Made by a program: the position numbers and the translations under genes
Notes under the pieces: generated by a model
Databases searched by the model: none
Told to the model about the DNA's origin: nothing
The model's input: the letters and a program-made list of their open reading frames with translations, nothing else
Assembly: GCA_945873675.1 (NCBI GenBank)
Contig: CAMCEP010000089.1
Coordinates: forward strand, 1 to 9,741
Reading direction: 5' to 3'
From: Asaia bogorensis
Lineage (GTDB): Bacteria > Pseudomonadota > Alphaproteobacteria > Acetobacterales > Acetobacteraceae
DNA: 9,741 nucleotides
Shown: positions 5,879-9,741 of the stretch, one piece after another
Position numbering within the stretch: the stretch's first letter is position 1
How the letters are laid out: every line of letters starts with the position of its first letter

Positions 5879-7152
5879 CGGAACACAAGCTGCGGCAAGG
5901 TAAGTGTGATCCAGGGCAGGTAGGTGATCACCATCAGCGCGCCGAAGACTACGGCGATGAAGACCCACAAATAGCGCATCATCTGGTCAACGCCACAGCG
6001 CGCGACTTGCGCGGCGGCGAATAGATTGACGCCAAAGGGCGGCGTGATCATGCCAAGCGCCAGATTGACCACCATGATGGTGCCGAAATGCACCTGGTCA
6101 ATGCCAAGCTTTTCCGCCGCTTCCGCCAGGATCGGCGCCAGCACAATGATGGAAGCGGAGGTTTCGACAAACATGCCAACCACGAACAGGAACAGATTGA
6201 CCACCAGCAGATATAGGCTGGAACTGTCGAAGCTTGTCGCGATCCATTCCGCCGCCAAATCGGGCACGCCCTGGCGGTTCAGCAGCCAGGAAAACACCGC
6301 CGCACAGGCGATAATGAACATGATGACGGCGCTGGAGATCACGGATTTCTTGAAAATGGGGAAAAGGTCGCGCCAGGCAATTTCCTTATGCACGAAAAGC
6401 CCAATCAGCAGCGCATAGACCACGGCAATGACGGAAGCTTCGGTTGGTGTGGTGACGCCTCCGTAAATGCCCCCCAGCACAACAAAGGGCATGAGCAAAG
6501 CAAAGCCCGCCTGGCGTGTTGCGACAGGGAAGGACAAGCGGCCAATGCCATCTTCCTTGCCCCAGCCCTTCACGCGGCACCAGATCAACACGGTCGCAAT
6601 CAAGGAACCGCCAATCAGAATACCCGGCCCAAAACCCGCGATGAATAATTCAGGGATCGAGGTTTGCGTGGTGACGCCATAAAGAATCATCGGAATGGAA
6701 GGCGGGATGATCACGCCAAGTTCAGCCGCCGTCGCTTGGAGCGCCGCGGCGAAGGGCACCGGATAACCCGCGCGCACCAAGGCCGGGATCATGATGGCGC
6801 CAATGGCAAAGGTGGTGGCAACGCTGCTGCCGCTGATGGCGGCGAAGATCATGCAGGTGATCACGCAGGTTGCCGGCAGCCCGCCCTGAATGCCACCCAC
6901 GATGGAGCGTGCGAATTCCACCAGCCGGCGCGAAATGCCGCCAACCTCCATCAAATTTCCTGCCAGGATGAAGAAGGGAATGGCCGCCAGCGGAAAGCGA
7001 TCAAGCGAGACGAAAAGCTGCTGCGCCACCACCACAAGTGGGAAATTCGTGAAGCCATGAATGCCGACAATCGCGGCAAGCCCAATGGCGATGGCAACCG
7101 GAATGCTGGCGGCAAACAGCACCAGCATGACGGTGAGCATGGTGCCGCTCAT
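5875..7152 (-). CDS. dctM: TRAP transporter large permease subunit (DctM family)
   Basis: This is the channel subunit of a sodium-driven tripartite ATP-independent periplasmic transporter, located in the inner membrane. The 425-residue protein is almost entirely hydrophobic, with roughly a dozen membrane or re-entrant segments by eye. DctM landmarks appear in order: PFFILAGNLM, the FAAISGSSVATT loop, AAELGVIIPPSIPMILYG, GGVTTPTEASVIAVVYAL, and NLALGMITPPFGVNLF near the C-terminus. The ISGSS and ITPPFG loops belong to the two inverted repeats that bind sodium and substrate in structurally known homologues. Its ATG (7150-7152) overlaps the dctQ stop as ATGA, with GGAG about 8 bases upstream inside dctQ. 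Its stop overlaps the glycosylase start in the same manner. Together with DctQ and DctP it completes one transporter; the substrate is probably an organic acid but is not determined by sequence. Confidence 0.96.
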   Translation of the reverse strand: MSGTMLTVMLVLFAASIPVAIAIGLAAIVGIHGFTNFPLVVVAQQLFVSLDRFPLAAIPFFILAGNLMEVGGISRRLVEFARSIVGGIQGGLPATCVITCMIFAAISGSSVATTFAIGAIMIPALVRAGYPVPFAAALQATAAELGVIIPPSIPMILYGVTTQTSIPELFIAGFGPGILIGGSLIATVLIWCRVKGWGKEDGIGRLSFPVATRQAGFALLMPFVVLGGIYGGVTTPTEASVIAVVYALLIGLFVHKEIAWRDLFPIFKKSVISSAVIMFIIACAAVFSWLLNRQGVPDLAAEWIATSFDSSSLYLLVVNLFLFVVGMFVETSASIIVLAPILAEAAEKLGIDQVHFGTIMVVNLALGMITPPFGVNLFAAAQVARCGVDQMMRYLWVFIAVVFGALMVITYLPWITLTLPQLVFR

Positions 7153-7745
7153 ACTGCGGACTCCAATTCTTCAGAGCGTCTATCGAGGAAATGCGCGATG
7201 GAACCGAGCATGGCAAAAACGGCGCCGAGCGGAATGGCGGCATAGCCCCAGGCCATGGAAACCTCCATGCCCGCCATTTCCTGGAATTTCACACGCTCAG
7301 CCATGGTCCAGCCGAACCAGAACATGACGCCGAGCATGAGAAGGATGCTGGCGAGCGAAATGCCTTCCAGCACACTGCGCAGCAAGCCGCGCGACAGGCG
7401 ATGGGCGATGTCAATCGAAACCAGCGCACCGGCGCGGAGCGCAACAGCCAGCCCGATGAAGGCCATCCAGATCAGCGCGGTGCGGACAAGCGCTTCGGAC
7501 CAGACAGAGGGTGTTTCAGTGGCAAAGCGTGCTACCACCTGCCAAAGCCCGGCGAATACCGCCACCGTTAAGGCAAGGCAGGCGATGATGGCGGCGATGG
7601 TGGTGCCAATTCTATCGGCGGCCAATACGCCGGCGCGAAGCTTACCACGCAAGCCATCGCCGGATTTCAGCCAGAAGGCGAAAACCAGCGCAAGGAGCGT
7701 GGCCACACCTGTCACCTGCAAGGGCAGGGTATTCATCGCATTCAT
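7149..7745 (-). CDS. dctQ: TRAP transporter small permease subunit (DctQ family)
   Basis: This inner-membrane partner of DctM is needed for transport. Four canonical helices are seen at about 47-72, 87-107, 123-146 and 163-186, with the DctQ-like motif WSEALVRTALIWMAFIG followed by VALRAGALVSID, and GYAAIPLG in the last helix. Two points are odd. There is an extra hydrophobic stretch at about 9-26 before the first canonical helix, making the protein (198 residues) longer than typical, possibly five-helix. The position after the R.G motif where the family often has His is Leu (L108). The start is uncertain: ATG 7743-7745 has only a weak upstream GGGATGG, ATG 7734-7736 is also possible, and a TTG near codon 41 would restore a four-helix protein. 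It overlaps dctM by ATGA and lies 90 bases after dctP, with hairpins in the gap. Confidence 0.9.
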   Translation of the reverse strand: MNAMNTLPLQVTGVATLLALVFAFWLKSGDGLRGKLRAGVLAADRIGTTIAAIIACLALTVAVFAGLWQVVARFATETPSVWSEALVRTALIWMAFIGLAVALRAGALVSIDIAHRLSRGLLRSVLEGISLASILLMLGVMFWFGWTMAERVKFQEMAGMEVSMAWGYAAIPLGAVFAMLGSIAHFLDRRSEELESAV

Positions 7746-7759
7746 CGCGCCATCCCATA

Positions 7760-7789
7760 AAAACTGAGGGTGATTCGTGCTTCAGTTTT
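7760..7789 (-). other. AT-rich inverted repeat upstream of dctQ
   Basis: AAAACTGA (7760-7767) and TCAGTTTT (7782-7789) form an 8-bp stem with a 14-base loop, one base away from the GC-rich hairpin at 7791-7820 and about 14 bases before the dctQ start. In the minus-strand mRNA the distal arm runs into five U residues. The stem is weak on its own; it may act with its neighbour as a leaky terminator or as cover near the dctQ ribosome site (inference). Confidence 0.4.
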
Positions 7790-7790
7790 A

Positions 7791-7820
7791 GCGCCTGATG
7801 GGGGGCAACCCATCAGGCGC
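7791..7820 (-). other. Perfect 12-bp hairpin in the dctP-dctQ gap
   Basis: GCGCCTGATGGG (7791-7802) and CCCATCAGGCGC (7809-7820) pair exactly around a 6-base loop. In the minus-strand message the hairpin starts 15 bases after the dctP stop. It is followed by TAAAACTGAA rather than a U-tract, so it is more likely an mRNA-stabilising or processing/attenuating structure than a full terminator. Such a structure would let the receptor be made in excess over the membrane subunits (inference from similar receptor-permease operons). Confidence 0.65.
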
Positions 7821-7835
7821 CGATACACGCACCAA

Positions 7836-8810
7836 TCAGTTCGGCTTCCATTCGCGAATGCGCCGCAGCGTGGCCGCATCCAAAGTGCGTTCCCATTCGG
7901 CGAAAGCCGGCGCCAACGCGGTTTGGAAGGCAGAGGTATCCACCTGCGTCACCACCGTCATGCCGCGGCGGCGCAGTTCTTCAACGCCGCTCGCGTCATC
8001 TGCCGTCACGCGGTCCCGATTGGCCTTTTGCGCGGCGCGCGCGGCTTCCTGGAACAGGGCGCGGTCAGCGGCGGAAAGCTTCCCGATCATGCCTGGATTG
8101 CAGATCATGACCGATGGCGAATAGACATGGTTCGTCAGCGTCATGAACCTCTGAACCTGGTTGATATTATTCGCCACAATCACGGAAATCGGGTTTTCCT
8201 GACCATCCACCGTGCCTTGTTGCAGCGCAGGGATCAATTCGCTGAAGGCCATGGGCGTTGGCAGGGCGCCCAGCGTTGAGAAGGCGCGCATATGCACCTG
8301 GTTTTCCATGGTGCGCACCTTAAGGCCACGCATATCCGCCGGCGCATTCACCTCACGCCGGGAATTTGTCAGGTGACGAAAGCCATTTTCCGTCCAGATC
8401 ACACCAACCAGGCCACGCGCCGGGAAGCGCGCCAGCACGGCTGACCCGATATCGCTATCCAGCACGCCGCGCGCATGCGCTGCATCGCGGAACAGGAAGG
8501 GCACATCGAAAATACGCACTTCGGGGACGAAATTGCCAACCGGACCGGTGGAAGTGAAGGTGCAATCCAGCGTGCCGATCTGCACACTTTCAATCATTTC
8601 ACGTTCATTGTCATTGCGCTGTGTAACGACACGATAGCGGCCATTGGTCAGACGCTCGAAATTTTCCTTGAAGGTGGTGGCGCCAAGGCCCGTATGGCTG
8701 TTGGGCGGCAAGCCATGCTGGATGGTGATTTGCGGCTGCGCCAAAGCGGGCAGGGCAAAAAGCGGCGCGGCCAAGCCGGCGGCCAGCGTCATGCGGCGGA
8801 AGATGGACAT
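7836..8810 (-). CDS. dctP: TRAP transporter substrate-binding protein (DctP family)
   Basis: This is the periplasmic receptor that hands substrate to DctQM. The 324-residue protein has a signal peptide at 1-24 (RR at 5-6, hydrophobic core, ALA before Q25) and normal DctP length. Family features include HGLPPNSH after the signal, VRIFDVPFLF at about 98-107, GFRHLTNSRR with R145, RGLKVRTMEN with R166 (the conserved Arg that salt-bridges the substrate carboxylate in characterised members such as SiaP), and GTVDGQENPISVI. This supports a carboxylate ligand, but its identity is unknown. The ATG at 8808-8810 has AAAGGAG (8816-8822) 5 bases upstream, a strong ribosome site suited to a highly expressed receptor. 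It lies 54 bases after the upstream Bug gene and 90 bases before dctQ. Confidence 0.96.
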   Translation of the reverse strand: MSIFRRMTLAAGLAAPLFALPALAQPQITIQHGLPPNSHTGLGATTFKENFERLTNGRYRVVTQRNDNEREMIESVQIGTLDCTFTSTGPVGNFVPEVRIFDVPFLFRDAAHARGVLDSDIGSAVLARFPARGLVGVIWTENGFRHLTNSRREVNAPADMRGLKVRTMENQVHMRAFSTLGALPTPMAFSELIPALQQGTVDGQENPISVIVANNINQVQRFMTLTNHVYSPSVMICNPGMIGKLSAADRALFQEAARAAQKANRDRVTADDASGVEELRRRGMTVVTQVDTSAFQTALAPAFAEWERTLDAATLRRIREWKPN

Positions 8811-8815
8811 GTTTT

Positions 8816-8822
8816 CTCCTTT
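8816..8822 (-). promoter_or_regulatory. Strong ribosome binding site of dctP
   Basis: AAAGGAG on the minus strand, 5 bases before the ATG at 8810. It is far better than the dctQ site, in keeping with higher output of the receptor than of the membrane subunits. Confidence 0.7.
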
Positions 8823-8864
8823 TGCTTTGGTTGCTTATTTGGCGGGTGGCAAAATGCCTCCCTG

Positions 8865-9741
8865 TCAGTCAATCTTGATGCCGCTATCGCGCGCCACCTG
8901 GCCCCAGCGTTCCGCATCGCGGTCCAGCCAGGGCTGCAATTGGGCCGATGGGATCATCAACGGTTCGGTATGATTGGCCTTGAGCCGATCCAGCATGGCC
9001 GGATCCATGGCTTTGGTGAAGGCATCCTGTAAGCGTGCCAGGATGGGGGCTGGTACGCGGGTTTGCGTGAAGACACCGTTCCAGACGCTCAAGTGATAGC
9101 CGGCAACACCTTCTTCTTCCAAGGTGGGCGTATTGGGCAGGCTGCCGATGCGCCGGTTCATCGTTACCGCCAGACCCTTGATGGAGCCTTGCAGGATATG
9201 CGGCGCGGAAGTGGCGGAAGCGTCGAACAGCAAATCAAGATCGCCCGCAAGCAATGCGGCCACCGCAGGCGCGGAACCGCGATAGGGTACATGGACGAAC
9301 TCAACGCCGGCCAGTTTTTCCAGCATGACAAGTGAAAGATGCGCTGAAGACCCATTGCCCACCGTACCGAACAGCATCTTCCCCTTCTCAGCCTTGGCGC
9401 GCGCAATGGCTTCACGCGCATTGGCCGGGTTATAGCGACGCGGTAGGCAGGACATGACATTGGGCATATCCGCCATCATGCCAACGCCAACGAAAGCCTT
9501 GCGCGGGTCAAAGCGCGGATCGGGATACAGGATCGGGTTCACCCCTTGTGTGGCCATGGTGCCGAGGAACAGGGTATAGCCATCGGGCTCTGCCTGGGCG
9601 GCGGCCATGGCGCCGATATTGCCGCCGGCGCCGGCGCGATTTTCGACAACAATGGGATGCCCAAGTTGCCGCCCCATGGGCTCGGCAATCAAGCGCCCCA
9701 TAATGTCGGTCACGCCACCCGGCGGATAGGGCACGATGATC
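8865..9741 (-). CDS. Bug/TctC-family substrate-binding protein (N-terminus beyond window edge)
   Basis: This is a third Bug receptor, running off the window at 9741; about 291 residues are visible, and the missing part should be the signal peptide and first strand residues. The frame is open to the edge (IIVPYPPGG reads through the GTG at 9734, which is an internal Val and not a start). Landmarks: PYPPGGVTDIMGRL with the usual ligand-loop Asp, VVENRAGAGGNIG, EPDGYTLFLGT, FVHVPYRGSAPAVAALLAG, GLAVT, LPNTPTLEEEG, and a C-terminus ending SGIKID. It is clearly more distant from the two Bug copies beside sucB than those are from each other. It lies 54 bases upstream of dctP on the same strand, so it may be the first or an early gene of the TRAP operon. 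No TctA/B gene is visible; the ligand is unknown. Confidence 0.93.
   Translation of the reverse strand, partial: IIVPYPPGGVTDIMGRLIAEPMGRQLGHPIVVENRAGAGGNIGAMAAAQAEPDGYTLFLGTMATQGVNPILYPDPRFDPRKAFVGVGMMADMPNVMSCLPRRYNPANAREAIARAKAEKGKMLFGTVGNGSSAHLSLVMLEKLAGVEFVHVPYRGSAPAVAALLAGDLDLLFDASATSAPHILQGSIKGLAVTMNRRIGSLPNTPTLEEEGVAGYHLSVWNGVFTQTRVPAPILARLQDAFTKAMDPAMLDRLKANHTEPLMIPSAQLQPWLDRDAERWGQVARDSGIKID

Noticed and set aside
5879..5968. Upstream extension of the glycosylase by 30 codons
   Set aside because: The extension lies wholly inside the 3' end of dctM in another frame and adds no family-like residues; the ATGA overlap start is preferred.
6664..7245. A 193-codon plus-strand frame opposite dctM
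   Set aside because: It is antisense to the strongly supported dctM; the His/Asp/Arg-rich translation is a typical shadow of a membrane protein gene.
1..9741. CRISPR arrays, tRNA/rRNA genes, insertion sequences, phage or defence genes
   Set aside because: I scanned for spaced direct repeats, terminal inverted repeats and transposase-like or RNA-gene features and saw none; the window is filled with housekeeping and transport genes.

Overview
The window looks like ordinary chromosomal DNA of an alphaproteobacterium, most likely of the Rhodospirillales/Acetobacteraceae (Roseomonas-like) type. The evidence is moderately GC-rich coding sequence, a sucA-sucB-lpdA 2-oxoglutarate dehydrogenase locus of alphaproteobacterial style, and three Bug/TctC-type solute receptors plus a TRAP transporter within 10 kb. 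The taxon is an inference from gene content, not a measured identity. Coding density is very high. I see no rRNA, tRNA, CRISPR array, insertion sequence or phage gene, and no intergenic gap reaches 300 bases.

Layout. Positions 1-459 (+) hold the 3' end of sucA (E1), followed by complete sucB (E2, 489-1682, +) and a clear intrinsic terminator (1689-1720). Two tandem paralogous Bug receptors follow on the minus strand (1720-2688 and 2699-3685). A 157-bp divergent spacer precedes lpdA (E3, 3843-5234, +). The rest is minus strand, read from right to left: a third Bug receptor (8865 to the window edge, 5' end missing), TRAP receptor dctP (7836-8810), small membrane subunit dctQ (7149-7745), large membrane subunit dctM (5875-7152), and an AlkA-type DNA glycosylase (5231-5878). 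The last three overlap by ATGA junctions (dctQ/dctM and dctM/glycosylase). The glycosylase and lpdA converge with a 4-base overlap.

How it fits together. SucA, SucB and Lpd are the three components of the 2-oxoglutarate dehydrogenase complex of the TCA cycle, but here E3 is cut off from E1-E2 by an opposing Bug pair and a terminator, so lpdA must have its own transcription start. The Bug and TRAP receptors are periplasmic capture proteins, typically for organic acids. The TRAP set is complete (P, Q, M), whereas none of the three Bug receptors has a TctA/TctB membrane partner in the window. The DNA repair enzyme appears to ride at the 3' end of the TRAP operon.

No wholly new system is evident. 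The points most worth a second look are the split odh locus, the Bug+TRAP+glycosylase operon, two perfect hairpins at junctions of that operon (7791-7820 between dctP and dctQ; 5836-5867 just inside the glycosylase gene), and an unusual extra N-terminal membrane segment in DctQ.
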